Numbered from the stretch's first letter, positions 52,253-61,147 are shown. The stretch is 64,000 nucleotides of DNA from an uncultured Methanomassiliicoccales archaeon (GCA_949292635.1 CASEZY010000004.1:62001-126000), one strand, 5' to 3'. The notes: generated from the sequence alone by a model not told the origin. Made by a program: numbers and translations.

Positions 52253-52474
52253 TCAGGCCGCCTTGCGCTCGACGTAGCGCACCATGGCTAACGATTTATC
52301 AGGGTTGCCCACAAGGTGCGTCTCCACCAGAGAATACTTCGCCTTGCACTCGGGACAAGTGAGATCCCAAACGGTCTCGAAGTTCCCGTGCCCGTCGGTG
52401 AGATGAGTAGAACGCAGCAATCCCTTGCCGCATTTGCAGGGCCCGGTAATCGTATTGACCGTCGTCCATCCCAT
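52253..52474 (-). CDS. Small zinc-ribbon protein
   Basis: This 73-aa protein has a zinc ribbon: CKCGKG near residue 10 and CPECKAKY near residue 40. The rest is a short beta-hairpin and a basic tail. Function unknown. The start at 52474 is chosen because the longer frame (to 52522) has no supporting signal and begins inside AT-rich promoter sequence. Confidence 0.6.
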   Translation of the reverse strand: MGWTTVNTITGPCKCGKGLLRSTHLTDGHGNFETVWDLTCPECKAKYSLVETHLVGNPDKSLAMVRYVERKAA

Positions 52475-52541
52475 GAATCTCCCACAATGCGAAGGGGATA
52501 TTTTAACCCAACCATATATCACTTATAACAATCATTCCGTT

Positions 52542-52561
52542 ATTGATATCTTTATATCAAT
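52542..52561. promoter_or_regulatory. Perfect AT-rich dyad
   Basis: ATTGATAT and ATATCAAT flank CTTT. It lies between two leftward genes, about 70 bp upstream of the zinc-ribbon start and 100 bp after the hydrolase stop; an operator is more likely than a terminator. Confidence 0.4.
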
Positions 52562-52664
52562 ATCTATAAAAATAACATGTCATTGGACGAATGTATAGCG
52601 ATATAGAGAATCGATAGACGTTAGAAAGGTACGTATCATACCATGGAAACGTCATCCGAATGGT

Positions 52665-53579
52665 TCAGAGAAGACCGGTCAGCCAGTCCGAGATGTCCCG
52701 GTAGACCTGTTCATGACCCACCTCGTTGAGGATCTCGTGACGCATGCCGGGATACAGCTTCACCGTCGGCGAGAGGTTGTTGTTCTCCATGTTCTTGGCC
52801 GCTTTGAGCACGCCCTTGCCGAAGTCCCCCACAGGGTCCTCCTCCCCGGAGACGAACATGATCGGCAGCTCACGGTGGATGCCCACCGGCCCCCTGAAAC
52901 CGATCACGCCGCGGATGAGCCTGAACAGATCCCTGTAAGCGGCGCAGGTGAAGTCGAACCCGCAGAGGGGATCGTCCCGGTATTCCTCCAACGCCTTCGG
53001 GTTGGAGCACAGCCACCTGTTGGGCAGGTCGGGAATGTCGAACTTCTTGTTGTAGGAACCCAACACCATGCTGTTCAGGCCGCTGCTGACGTAATGGTTG
53101 CCCTTGAGCTTGCAGAGGATCCTGGCGTACGCAAATGCGATGGCCACCTTGAACGATGATTGGTTCCCCGTGCCCATTATTATGGCGCCGTCCACCTCGG
53201 TGCTGTGTATCTTCAGGTAATTGCGGACCACGAAGGAACCCATGCTGTGGCCCATGATGAAGTGCTTGATCCCCGGCAGGTCGTCGCGCATGCGACGGTT
53301 CACCTGCTTGACGTCGGCGACCAGCATGGTCCATCCGTCACGCTCGGCGAAGAAGCCCTTCTCCTCGGAGGTGCCGCCATGACCCAGATGGTCGTGGCCG
53401 TAGACCGCGAAGCCTTTGGAACAGAGATACTGAGCGAAGTCGGAGTACCTGAGGATGTGCTCCGTCATGCCGTGGACGATCTGCAGAGAAGCGATGGGTT
53501 CCCCCTCCGGCATCCAACGGTAGCAGTTCAGTTCGTCGACTCCGCTGACCGACGGGATGCGGAAATTATCGGGTTCCAT
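52665..53579 (-). CDS. Alpha/beta hydrolase (monoacylglycerol lipase-like)
   Basis: This is a 304-aa protein. QIVHGMTEHILRYSDFAQYL is the oxyanion-loop region of lysophospholipase/MGL-type hydrolases. The nucleophile Ser lies in MGHSMGSFV, the Asp in VSGEEDPVGDFG and the His in YPGMRHEILNE. It probably cleaves lipid or other carboxylic esters. No signal peptide. It starts with ATG about 160 bp from the next rightward promoter. Confidence 0.9.
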   Translation of the reverse strand: MEPDNFRIPSVSGVDELNCYRWMPEGEPIASLQIVHGMTEHILRYSDFAQYLCSKGFAVYGHDHLGHGGTSEEKGFFAERDGWTMLVADVKQVNRRMRDDLPGIKHFIMGHSMGSFVVRNYLKIHSTEVDGAIIMGTGNQSSFKVAIAFAYARILCKLKGNHYVSSGLNSMVLGSYNKKFDIPDLPNRWLCSNPKALEEYRDDPLCGFDFTCAAYRDLFRLIRGVIGFRGPVGIHRELPIMFVSGEEDPVGDFGKGVLKAAKNMENNNLSPTVKLYPGMRHEILNEVGHEQVYRDISDWLTGLL

Positions 53580-53896
53580 GGACCCCCAATGAACAACTCG
53601 GATATACGGTTAGCGGGAAAAGCAAGCATCCCCGCCGCCGATGAGGATAACACGTCGGTTGTAGATATTGAAGTCATTTATATTACTACAGCCACTCACC
53701 CCTCCATCATACGCGTGCGTCCCCGCACCGAGGGGTGACGAATGACGACAAGCTACGGATCACTGGTCATGCAGACTCAGATGAACTATTCCCGCTACCG
53801 TCGCGTGTACGCGTCCGAAGGGACCCCCGTCGCCCTCACCGCCAAGATGCCCGAGCCTGCACTCACGTTTTATAACGCTAAGCCATCACCGCAGGC

Positions 53897-54466
53897 ATGA
53901 AGGCCCTCGTGATTAACGGCAGCCCCCTCGCCATGGGCAACGTGACCACCGCATCCATGCACCTGTTGGACGCTCTCAACAAGGAGGGCTTCGAGACCGA
54001 CCAGGTGCAGATCTATGAGGAGCACCTGATCCCCTGCAACTGCTGTGCCAGCTGCGAGATGAGAGGGGACGGCAGATGCGTCACCGAGGAGGATGGCATG
54101 AACGACCTCCTGGACCGCATGAGGGCCACCGACGTGATCATCCTCGCCTCACCGTCCTACTTCGGCACCTGCACCGGCCAGCTGAAGATCTTCCTGGAAA
54201 GGGCGGGATACTGCCTCCTCAGCGGGGACAGGGGCCTCACCGGCAAGATCGGCGCCGCCTTCGCGGTGCAGGAGAGGGACGGAGGCCTCAGCGTCTACAA
54301 CGAACTGGTAGACTGGATGCTCAGGAACGGTATGATCGTCGTCGGCTCCAACCCCCTACCGGTGCTCACCGGGAAGTTCCCGGGAGACTGGGAGAACGAC
54401 GAGAAGGGCGTGAAGGCCCTGAACGACCTGGCGGAGAGGATCGTCACCACCGTATTCAGGGACTAA
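53897..54466 (+). CDS. NADPH-dependent FMN reductase / flavodoxin-fold protein
   Basis: This 189-aa protein begins KALVINGSPLAMGNVTTAS (FMN loop). CNCCASCEMRGDGRC is a cysteine cluster in the same place as in the Isf-like proteins at 11508 and 22437, but with a longer last gap. SPSYFGTCTGQLKIFLERAG is the flavin-site strand. TATA-like ttttataac lies about 26 bp before the ATG, so the message is probably leaderless. It ends convergently (4-bp overlap) with the zinc-ribbon gene. Confidence 0.85.
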   Translation: MKALVINGSPLAMGNVTTASMHLLDALNKEGFETDQVQIYEEHLIPCNCCASCEMRGDGRCVTEEDGMNDLLDRMRATDVIILASPSYFGTCTGQLKIFLERAGYCLLSGDRGLTGKIGAAFAVQERDGGLSVYNELVDWMLRNGMIVVGSNPLPVLTGKFPGDWENDEKGVKALNDLAERIVTTVFRD

Positions 54467-54924
54467 TTGGACTCGGCGATCTTGTACGCGTCGACGATCG
54501 CGTAGATGTAGTATCCGAATATGATGACGAGGCCCAGGAACAGTCCTAACCCGCCCAGGACGAGCAGGAACGTGAACACGAAGAGCAGCACGAAGGGCAT
54601 CAGGAACATCATCACGATGCCCTTGGCCGTGTTGCCCGCATACACCTGACCGAGTCCCGGCCATATCAAGGAAAGGATAGCGGCGAACACCGCATTCTTC
54701 CCGCCGTTGTTGTGAGTGTCGGGATCGTACTGGGCACGGTACTCCTTGCCTCCGGTGACGAATGTGCCGCAGGTACGGCAGTATGACTCGTCATCGTTCA
54801 TCATGCGCCCGCAGGAGGGACACGTCCTGACCTCTGATACGTTCACCCGTTTGCCGCAGGAGGGACAGTACACATCCCCGGACTCCAGTGCCTTGCCGCA
54901 TGCGCTGCAGAACCTGTTCGCCAC
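54463..54924 (-). CDS. Double zinc-ribbon plus membrane-helix protein
   Basis: This is a 153-aa protein. The N-terminus has two zinc ribbons (CSACGKAL...CPSCGKR, then CPSCGRMM...CRTCGTF). The C-terminal part has TM2-like helices with SLIWPGLGQVYAGNTAKGI, the same G-x-G-Q-x-Y motif as the paralogue at 427-837. GTG at 54924 is the likely start; the frame extends to 55002. Membrane protein of unknown role. Confidence 0.75.
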   Translation of the reverse strand: MANRFCSACGKALESGDVYCPSCGKRVNVSEVRTCPSCGRMMNDDESYCRTCGTFVTGGKEYRAQYDPDTHNNGGKNAVFAAILSLIWPGLGQVYAGNTAKGIVMMFLMPFVLLFVFTFLLVLGGLGLFLGLVIIFGYYIYAIVDAYKIAESN

Positions 54925-55093
54925 GAGGGAATCACCATGCTGCTGGTAGATAACCCTGTCCAGATAACGAGGCTTAAGACGACATGTCCGAAGTGTACAC
55001 AATCATGCAACAGAAGCCGGCATAAGTCAGCATCTGGGCAATTATTTACTAAATCCATTCAATCACCGTTCAGCACCCTCTACGCGCGACGGG

Positions 55094-55276
55094 ATGATGA
55101 GAATGTCCGAGGACAGATACACGTTGAACAAGGAACCCGCACAGATGCTGAAGGGATGCGTCATAATGGACGTCCCTACCCCCGAACAGGCCGGGATCGC
55201 CGGGACCTACGCCTTCCACCCGGAGCTCACCGGCGACAGCACCGTCCACGACCTCTTCCTGGACATGATCGGATAG
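55094..55276 (+). CDS. Small hypothetical protein
   Basis: This is a 60-aa acidic protein ending DSTVHDLFLDMIG. An AT-rich TATA-like attatttact (55041-55050) lies about 50 bp before the ATG, and codon choice is like that of neighbouring genes, which supports expression. A start at 55103 is also possible. No family recognised; no membrane segment. Confidence 0.5.
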   Translation: MMRMSEDRYTLNKEPAQMLKGCVIMDVPTPEQAGIAGTYAFHPELTGDSTVHDLFLDMIG

Positions 55277-55379
55277 AGCCAGACCGACACTTTTCCTCAT
55301 ATGCGGGGCACAGACGGATATCACCCTACCACGCGTACCCCTGCACAGGATAAATACGTCCTTATCATTCCGAGGAATC

Positions 55380-56789
55380 ATGGCAGACGACGAGACCAAG
55401 GGCCAGCAGCTGGAGAAGGAGCTGCTGATGAAGCCCAAGAACCTGGGAGAGAACGATGCCGGCCTCCTCGAGAAGGCATCCGAGTTCTGCGAGGGATACA
55501 AGCAGTTCCTCTGCAACAAGACCGAGCGCGAGGTCGTTGATTACACCATACCGATCCTCGAGAAGCACGGATACAAGGAGTTCGTCCGCGGAACGAAATA
55601 CAAGGCGGGAGAGAAGGTCTTCCTGAACAACCGCGGCAAGTCCCTGATCATGGTCACCGTGGGCAAGCGCCCGGTGGCGGACGGTATGAGGTTCGGCGTC
55701 AGCCACATCGACAGCCCCCGCCTGGACTTCAAGCCCAACCCCCTGTTCGAGGACACGGACATGGCTTACTTCAAGACGCACTACTACGGCGGGATCAAGA
55801 AGTACCAGTGGACCACAATCCCCCTCTCCATCAGAGGCGTGGTCATCCGCAGGGACGGCACCTCCGTCAAGGTCAAGATCGGCGAGGAGGAGGGCGACCC
55901 CCTGTTCTGCATCACCGACCTTCTGCCCCATCTGGCACAGAACCAGATGAAGAAGCCCGCCCCGGAGATCGTGGAGGGCGAGCAGCTGAACATCCTCCTG
56001 GGATGCTGGCCGTTCCCGGACGAGAAGGTCTCCGGCAAGGTGAAGCTGAACATCATGAACCTGCTGAACGAGAAGTACGGCATCTCCGAGCAGGACTTCC
56101 TGTCCGCGGAGCTGTGCGCCGTCCCGGCTTACAAACCATCCGATTACGGTCTCGACCGCTCCATGATCGGCGCCTACGGCCAGGACGACAGCGTCTGCGC
56201 CTATGCCTCGCTGATGGCGGAGCTGGACGCCAAGGACCCGGAGTTCACCACCGTCACCGTCTTCACCGACAAGGAGGAGACGGGATCCGACGGCAACACC
56301 GGCATGAGATCCCTGTTCCTGAAGGACTTCCTGGAGGACTTCGTCTCCGCCTACGGACTGAGTGCCAGGCATGTGCTGATGAACTCCGTCTGCGTGTCCT
56401 GCGACGTGAACGCCGCGGTGGACCCCGCCTTCGGAGAGGTGTTCGAGAGGAACAACTGCTCCTTCCTGAACCGCGGGCCGGTGGTGTCGAAGTACACCGG
56501 ATCCAGAGGGAAGTACTCCACCAACGACGCCTCCGCCGAGACCATGGGCTTCCTCAGGTCCATCCTGGAGGATGCGAAGGTGCCCTGGCAGGTGGGAGAG
56601 CTCGGTAAGGTGGACATCGGCGGCGGCGGTACCATCGCCGCTGAGATATCGATACACAACCTGGACACCGTTGACATGGGGGTCCCGGTGCTGTCCATGC
56701 ACGCTCCCTTGGAGATCGTGTCCAAGGCGGATGTGTATCTGCTGTACAAGGCGGTGCACGCCTTCTACATGAGCCCCAAGGCCAAGTGA
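55380..56789 (+). CDS. M18-family aminopeptidase
   Basis: This is a 469-aa enzyme of the M18 (aspartyl aminopeptidase-like) family. Zinc-site segments are visible in order: FGVSHIDSPRLDFKP (His and Asp), VFTDKEETGSDGNTGMRS (catalytic Glu pair), and CDVNAAVDPAF. A late VPVLSMHAPLEIVSK supplies the last His. It removes N-terminal residues from peptides in the cytosol as a large oligomer. TATA-like gataaatac is 27 bp before the ATG, so the message is probably leaderless. It is a housekeeping gene. Confidence 0.92.
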   Translation: MADDETKGQQLEKELLMKPKNLGENDAGLLEKASEFCEGYKQFLCNKTEREVVDYTIPILEKHGYKEFVRGTKYKAGEKVFLNNRGKSLIMVTVGKRPVADGMRFGVSHIDSPRLDFKPNPLFEDTDMAYFKTHYYGGIKKYQWTTIPLSIRGVVIRRDGTSVKVKIGEEEGDPLFCITDLLPHLAQNQMKKPAPEIVEGEQLNILLGCWPFPDEKVSGKVKLNIMNLLNEKYGISEQDFLSAELCAVPAYKPSDYGLDRSMIGAYGQDDSVCAYASLMAELDAKDPEFTTVTVFTDKEETGSDGNTGMRSLFLKDFLEDFVSAYGLSARHVLMNSVCVSCDVNAAVDPAFGEVFERNNCSFLNRGPVVSKYTGSRGKYSTNDASAETMGFLRSILEDAKVPWQVGELGKVDIGGGGTIAAEISIHNLDTVDMGVPVLSMHAPLEIVSKADVYLLYKAVHAFYMSPKAK

Positions 56790-56790
56790 T

Positions 56791-57231
56791 TCAGCGGCCG
56801 CATCCGGGGCACCGTTCGATGGTTATCCTGACGCGGTCGCCCCGGCCAAGGCCCATCGCCATCGCTTCCTTCGTTATACAAACAACCAGGGAGTTCCCCT
56901 GGTTGCTTATCCTCTTCTCCACGGTGACCGCATCCCCGGCGGGACCATAGGACCTCCCACCGTACTTCACGTTGCGGACGGTCATCGTCCCTTTGCCCAA
57001 CCTAAACTCGGAAGCGAGGATGGACTCCGCGGCGGCATCTATATCCGGAGTGGATGCGTTCGAAGAATATTCGGCCCACGCCTCTATGCGGTAGGCCACA
57101 TCACCGCCCCACGGGGACCATTCCGTCACCCTACCGAACTCGAAGGACACCTTGGCGCCGTCGTCGGCGGTGCCCGAGTAGGAGTTCACCAGCTCTGCGA
57201 GCTCGTCGTCCGATATTTCGGAGGGCAGCAT
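56791..57231 (-). CDS. Hypothetical protein with C-terminal AbrB/SpoVT-like domain
   Basis: This is a 146-aa protein. The C-terminal 45 residues (TVEKRISNQGNSLVVCITKEAMAMGLGRGDRVRITIERC) match the swapped-hairpin AbrB DNA-binding fold. The first 100 residues are strand-rich with no recognised domain and may bind a ligand or partner. It could be a transcription factor, though AbrB domains usually sit at the N-terminus. The start at 57231 is the conserved-looking MLPSEIS; the frame reaches 57270. It ends 1 bp from the aminopeptidase gene. Confidence 0.55.
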   Translation of the reverse strand: MLPSEISDDELAELVNSYSGTADDGAKVSFEFGRVTEWSPWGGDVAYRIEAWAEYSSNASTPDIDAAAESILASEFRLGKGTMTVRNVKYGGRSYGPAGDAVTVEKRISNQGNSLVVCITKEAMAMGLGRGDRVRITIERCPGCGR

Positions 57232-57739
57232 TATCTCGCAGAGTACGAAAAGGGAGATGTCGGAGGGCATGTTGGATTCTCACATCTTACACATATTTAA
57301 ATCAATTTTAACACAGGGCTTCAATGAAATCGTGTCCGTCCAATCCGAGCGAATAATTCTTCGATCTCTTCCTGATTCATGCTATGGCCTCGGGATCGTT
57401 AAAAGTGAGTCCAAGACATCAATTGAACCGGGTGTTAAAGGCCAGAAGTCTGTTGGGACACCATAAGGGAACCTACATTGCATCGTCTCCTTCAACGAGT
57501 TCAATGTTAGCAGCACGACAAGCGAATGGGAGCACCGTTCCGCGAGAACAAGAGAGCATACAACAGAGCAACACTGTCAAACTCAGACATGACACGTAAC
57601 AACCCATCGATCTTTGTAACCTACACACCCCGAAGATTGCGGGCACCAGTAGAGTAAGGGTGCGCTATCCGCCAATTGGTCATCATTTTTCACTCCCAAA
57701 ATTCCACTATTAATCATCACCCGTAGATGATAGTTCATC
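57232..57739. other. Intergenic region upstream of the ubiquitin-like locus
   Basis: No supported gene is seen in about 500 bp. The left part is the AT-rich promoter of the AbrB-like gene. Short open frames in the middle (for example 57384-57599) have no recognisable product and atypical composition, and may be remnants. A TATA-like attaat around 57709 lies about 30 bp before the ATG of the conjugation cluster. Confidence 0.5.
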
Positions 57740-58102
57740 ATGCTACGGCATGAGGAGCTGGTGAAAATGGTGAAAGGAATCATCAAGACGATAGTGGGAG
57801 AGAGTGTCAATGTGGAGTTCGGGGAGACCGATACCCCCAGGGATGTTCTCAAGGAGGTCAGCCGTGAGAACTTCGAACTCGTAGTTCCGTTCTTCGAGAA
57901 CCGCCAAAAGGCAGAGGAGTTCAGGAACACTGGCGTCCTGGATGTCCAGAACAGCATATTCTCCTTCATCGACGGATCCGAGAAGACGCTGAGACTGGAC
58001 TTTGACATCCCGATCATCGAGCAGCTGATCGATATCAAGATCGACGAGAAGTCCGTACTGACATTCCTCGTCTCGATCAATGCCGTCGTGGGGGCCATCT
58101 GA
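57740..58102 (+). CDS. Protein in the ubiquitin-like position of the conjugation cluster (unrecognised)
   Basis: This 120-aa acidic protein is the first gene of the cluster. It has a helix (HEELVKMVKGIIKTIVG), a central helix (FFENRQKAEEFRNTG), and strands FSFIDGSEKTLRLDFDI and SVLTFLVSINAVVGAI. I cannot recognise a beta-grasp by sequence alone. Its place in front of E2, JAMM and E1 genes is where Bil-type operons encode the ubiquitin-like protein. It ends VVGAI: no diglycine, but a single Gly followed by two residues that a peptidase could trim. The ubiquitin-like role is inference. Confidence 0.55.
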   Translation: MLRHEELVKMVKGIIKTIVGESVNVEFGETDTPRDVLKEVSRENFELVVPFFENRQKAEEFRNTGVLDVQNSIFSFIDGSEKTLRLDFDIPIIEQLIDIKIDEKSVLTFLVSINAVVGAI

Positions 58103-58132
58103 ACAAACATTCGGTCACAAGAAGGCGACGCT

Positions 58133-58711
58133 ATGCTGAGGATGAGTAAAGAGATGCAGGTCTACTCAGCTCTTGCTGAGACCATGCGCATGTACTTCTA
58201 TGGTAAGGTGGGAGTCACCGTTAAACAGAGATCCACCACCATAGAGTTCCGCATCACCGGCATCCCGATTTTCGCTAGTGGGAACAAGGAGATCTGCATA
58301 AGCATTCCTGCCGGGCAGATCGAATTCAATGACGGGGTCAGACTCAGGAATGGGATCATGAACAGTGCAGTAAGCATGAAGATGAGCAATGGTCAGACGT
58401 TCCCTCACCCCCATGTGTGGGATGGTGGGATGCCGTGCTGGAACGGTAAAGGCATCACCAACCTGCAGGGGCTGTTCTGCATAATCATCAACACCATCAC
58501 GTGGAGGAATGTGACCATCGACTCCAAGATGCACGGCCACTTCACTAGTTGCAGGTGTAGTTCGAAACTCTATGCCTCCTCCGACCCCATAAGAACTATC
58601 GAGAATCACAAGAACGCAATCAGCAAAGCAGTCGGATTCGATGTCAGAACCAGGGATCCGGTAGAGGTTTATCCCGCATTCACGAAGAACCTCAGCAAAA
58701 TCATGGGGTGA
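58133..58711 (+). CDS. E2-like ubiquitin-conjugating-fold protein
   Basis: This is a 192-aa protein. An N-terminal helix and strands (TTIEFRITGIPIF, EICISIPAG) are followed by FPHPHVWDGGMPCWNGKG (residues 90-107). That reads like the HPN-x(n)-G-x-x-C-L active-site stretch of E2 enzymes, with Cys102 as the catalytic residue and HPH in place of HPN. A helix, LQGLFCIIINTITW, follows as in the UBC fold. It would carry the ubiquitin-like protein as a thioester. It starts 30 bp after the first gene and ends 4 bp before the JAMM gene. Confidence 0.75.
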   Translation: MLRMSKEMQVYSALAETMRMYFYGKVGVTVKQRSTTIEFRITGIPIFASGNKEICISIPAGQIEFNDGVRLRNGIMNSAVSMKMSNGQTFPHPHVWDGGMPCWNGKGITNLQGLFCIIINTITWRNVTIDSKMHGHFTSCRCSSKLYASSDPIRTIENHKNAISKAVGFDVRTRDPVEVYPAFTKNLSKIMG

Positions 58712-58715
58712 TCTT

Positions 58716-59327
58716 ATGTCCGGTAAAAACAAGAGGAAGAGGAATCCGCGGAAGTCAGAAAAAGGCAGCCGTGCGAACCGCAGGAAAGCTTCGGCACCCG
58801 GGTCGCAACTTATTGTACTTCGTAACGGAGACAATGGTCTCGTTTCCAAGGCATACATGTCGAGAACTGCGTGGAAGAAGATATCAAAGATCGTATACGG
58901 TAACACTCGGAAAGAGTGCGGTGCACTGTTGATCGGGAATCTCTTTCGTGACAGGATCACCGGAGCAACGATGGCATTCATAGACGATGCTTTCACCGAC
59001 GGCGAGTACGGAGGAACCTCGGATTACGTATTCACAGCGGCATCCCAAGCAGATTGCATGAATTATGTGTACAGGGTGTATGGTGAGTCCAAACATGTGA
59101 TAGGGACGGTCCATTCTCACGGCGTCCACGATTCGTTCTTCAGCGCCGTGGACCACACGATGATGACTTCCCGTTGTTCGGAAGAGGTGCATCTCGTCTT
59201 GAGCCCTTCGCACAAGACGTACGTCATAACCTTCAAGGATATGGATAATTGCTTCCACGAGATAGACCTGGACACAACGGCAATCGGTAACGGGTTCGAA
59301 TTCGAGAGGAATACCAATGGCCACTGA
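58716..59327 (+). CDS. JAMM/JAB-family metallopeptidase (deubiquitinase-like)
   Basis: This is a 203-aa protein. The JAMM motif is complete: Glu67 in KECGALLIG, and H133-S-H135 followed by seven residues, Ser143, two residues and Asp146. It is therefore expected to bind zinc and cleave isopeptide or peptide bonds after a ubiquitin-like protein, either to mature the modifier or remove it. The first 30 residues are strongly basic (KNKRKRNPRKSEKGSRANRRK), perhaps for nucleic-acid contact. It overlaps the E1 gene by 11 bp. Confidence 0.9.
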   Translation: MSGKNKRKRNPRKSEKGSRANRRKASAPGSQLIVLRNGDNGLVSKAYMSRTAWKKISKIVYGNTRKECGALLIGNLFRDRITGATMAFIDDAFTDGEYGGTSDYVFTAASQADCMNYVYRVYGESKHVIGTVHSHGVHDSFFSAVDHTMMTSRCSEEVHLVLSPSHKTYVITFKDMDNCFHEIDLDTTAIGNGFEFERNTNGH

Positions 59328-60561
59328 ATACCTGACCGAGGTGACAAGCGAAGTTGTTGTACTTGATGCATACAACATCCCTTCCGAGCCGGACATCGTA
59401 CAGTACACATACACCAAGACCGTGAAATGCGACGATGAGACCAAGGCACAGATGGACAGGAGATTCATCCACTCCGTGGAGAAGCTCCGCGGAAAGAGGG
59501 TGGCTGTCATCGGCTGCGGAACCCTAGGGAACGAGATCGTCAAGAACCTGGCAATGTCCGGCGTCCAAGAGATCACGGTGGTGGACATGGACAGGTTCGA
59601 GGCATACAACCTTCCAAGGTCCACCTTGGTAAGGGCAGACGATATCGGGAGACCGAAGGCAGAGGCCGTTGCCAGGAGAGCAGCGGAACTGTCCCCCTTC
59701 CCCATTGTCGTAAAAGGCGTATACTGTGATGTATCCCGCCTTGGTTATGGGTTCTTCGAGGGCTTCGATACCGTCATCTCTCCGGGAGACTCCTGGAGTA
59801 TGCGTAGTTTCGTCTCCAGAGCGGCCAGGCTGATGGGTGTACCGCATATCTCCTGCGGCACATCCCACCTGAATGTCATGAACGGTATTATGACCGGGGT
59901 GGTGACCGTCGAGCCGCCCGGGTGTGACGCATGTTACGAGTGCCTGGCACCCGGGAACATCAGCGATCAGGAAGCCAAACTCTCCTGCACCAATCACCCT
60001 CAAGAGGTACAACCCCAAGTGATACCTTTCTCATCGGTCATAGCAGGATTCGCATCCCAATGTGTCATACACATGCTTGGAGGAGGATTCCCGTATACCC
60101 GTTCGGGCCCTTCGGATCGTGCATGGTCCTATGCGATCAACGAGATGGGATTCGGAGACGTGGAAGTGGCGATGCGCATCCTGATGTCATCACCGGATCG
60201 CGGATGCGGGTTCCACAAGGCCCTCCGGAAATGCCACGGTTCGGGAATCACCAGGATAAACGCATCCAGGACCGACAGCGTACGTACGATGTGGAGAAGA
60301 CTGTCCGATGCCCTGGGCGTAGATACCCAGTTCGATATGGACTTCGTAACAGACCGGCTCTACTATCTGGCATTCCCCGAAGGCGATACAAGATCCAATG
60401 ACCGTACACCTCCGGTGATGAGCATGATGCTGGATGACAGGGACGATGAGGAGATGGACGCATTCGTATTCTCCAGGCTACCTCCCGATCATGTGTACTT
60501 CATTCGTGATGCATGTGACATGGATGACCGGTGCTGGCAGGTACGCATAACGTTCGAATGA
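59317..60561 (+). CDS. ThiF/E1-type ubiquitin-like activating enzyme
   Basis: This is a 414-aa protein. The adenylation domain has the ATP loop VAVIGCGTLG (66-71), D90-x-D92 with NLPR (98-101), Lys114 in GRPKAEA, and Asp151. Cys203, Cys206, Cys209 and Cys224 are candidates for the zinc site and catalytic thiol; Cys224 in LSCTNHPQE is at the usual active-site place. A 160-residue C-terminal extension is not assigned, and the N-terminal 55 residues may bind the E2 or the modifier. It would adenylate the modifier's C-terminus and pass it to the E2. Confidence 0.88.
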   Translation: MATEYLTEVTSEVVVLDAYNIPSEPDIVQYTYTKTVKCDDETKAQMDRRFIHSVEKLRGKRVAVIGCGTLGNEIVKNLAMSGVQEITVVDMDRFEAYNLPRSTLVRADDIGRPKAEAVARRAAELSPFPIVVKGVYCDVSRLGYGFFEGFDTVISPGDSWSMRSFVSRAARLMGVPHISCGTSHLNVMNGIMTGVVTVEPPGCDACYECLAPGNISDQEAKLSCTNHPQEVQPQVIPFSSVIAGFASQCVIHMLGGGFPYTRSGPSDRAWSYAINEMGFGDVEVAMRILMSSPDRGCGFHKALRKCHGSGITRINASRTDSVRTMWRRLSDALGVDTQFDMDFVTDRLYYLAFPEGDTRSNDRTPPVMSMMLDDRDDEEMDAFVFSRLPPDHVYFIRDACDMDDRCWQVRITFE

Positions 60562-60568
60562 TGGGGGG

Positions 60569-61147
60569 ATGGACATGAGGAATGTGTGTGCCGAATATGA
60601 GGCGAAAGGATATCTGACATGCTGCAGGAGCGGCGACATCATAAAGCACGGGTACTACATGACTCGGAACAGATCGTTCCTTTGCAAGAGGGAGGCTAAA
60701 CGCGAGAATTGTATTCAATCCGAATGGACGATCGTGATACCTCATGTCTTGGTCAAGGAGATAGAAGAAAGGCTGTCGACATCCAAGTATAACGCCTGGT
60801 ACCTGTATGGCAATGAAGTAGGGGCCCTGGGGTCCGAGAAGAAGAGATGGGTGGCGGAACGCATGATTCAATGGGAGCCGGACAGGTACGGCCGGCCATC
60901 ATTCGAACCTGCCAAGCAAATGAATCGGTTGGTCGATGCACTCAATGGGCGGACCTGTATCTGCATTCTGATCACCTCGAGCGTTGTCACCGACCCGCTG
61001 TCCGGATACCCATTGAAGCTAGTCCAGAAGTCCAAGGCACCAAACGTGTGCCTGATCAAGAATGATGGCTCGTGGGAGAATGTTTCGTTCCACATCAACG
61101 GCAATTCCTACGAGATCATGGCAACGATCCTTCTCGGTGAGGAGTAA
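60569..61147 (+). CDS. Possible inactive MPN/JAB-like protein of the conjugation cluster
   Basis: This is a 192-aa protein. Residues 1-50 are Cys-rich (six Cys), perhaps a metal knuckle. From WTIVIPHVLVKEIEERL onward the order resembles an MPN domain: NEVGALGSE aligns with KECGALLIG of the JAMM protein two genes upstream, but the HSH...S..D stretch is replaced by LITSSVVTDPLSG, so metal binding is lost. By analogy with eukaryotic MPN-minus subunits it could be a scaffold or partner of the active JAMM. This fold call is weak inference. Confidence 0.45.
   Translation: MDMRNVCAEYEAKGYLTCCRSGDIIKHGYYMTRNRSFLCKREAKRENCIQSEWTIVIPHVLVKEIEERLSTSKYNAWYLYGNEVGALGSEKKRWVAERMIQWEPDRYGRPSFEPAKQMNRLVDALNGRTCICILITSSVVTDPLSGYPLKLVQKSKAPNVCLIKNDGSWENVSFHINGNSYEIMATILLGEE

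Noticed and set aside
53742-53900. 52-codon frame just before the flavoprotein gene, with ATGA overlap
   Set aside because: The TATA box that gives the flavoprotein gene a leaderless start lies inside this frame, and there is no similarity to a known protein; it is more likely chance.
55365-56759. 464-codon open frame on the minus strand
   Set aside because: Antisense to the M18 aminopeptidase, which has all family motifs.
57384-57599. 71-codon frame upstream of the conjugation cluster
   Set aside because: No promoter, no ribosome-binding site and no recognisable domain; composition unlike neighbouring genes.
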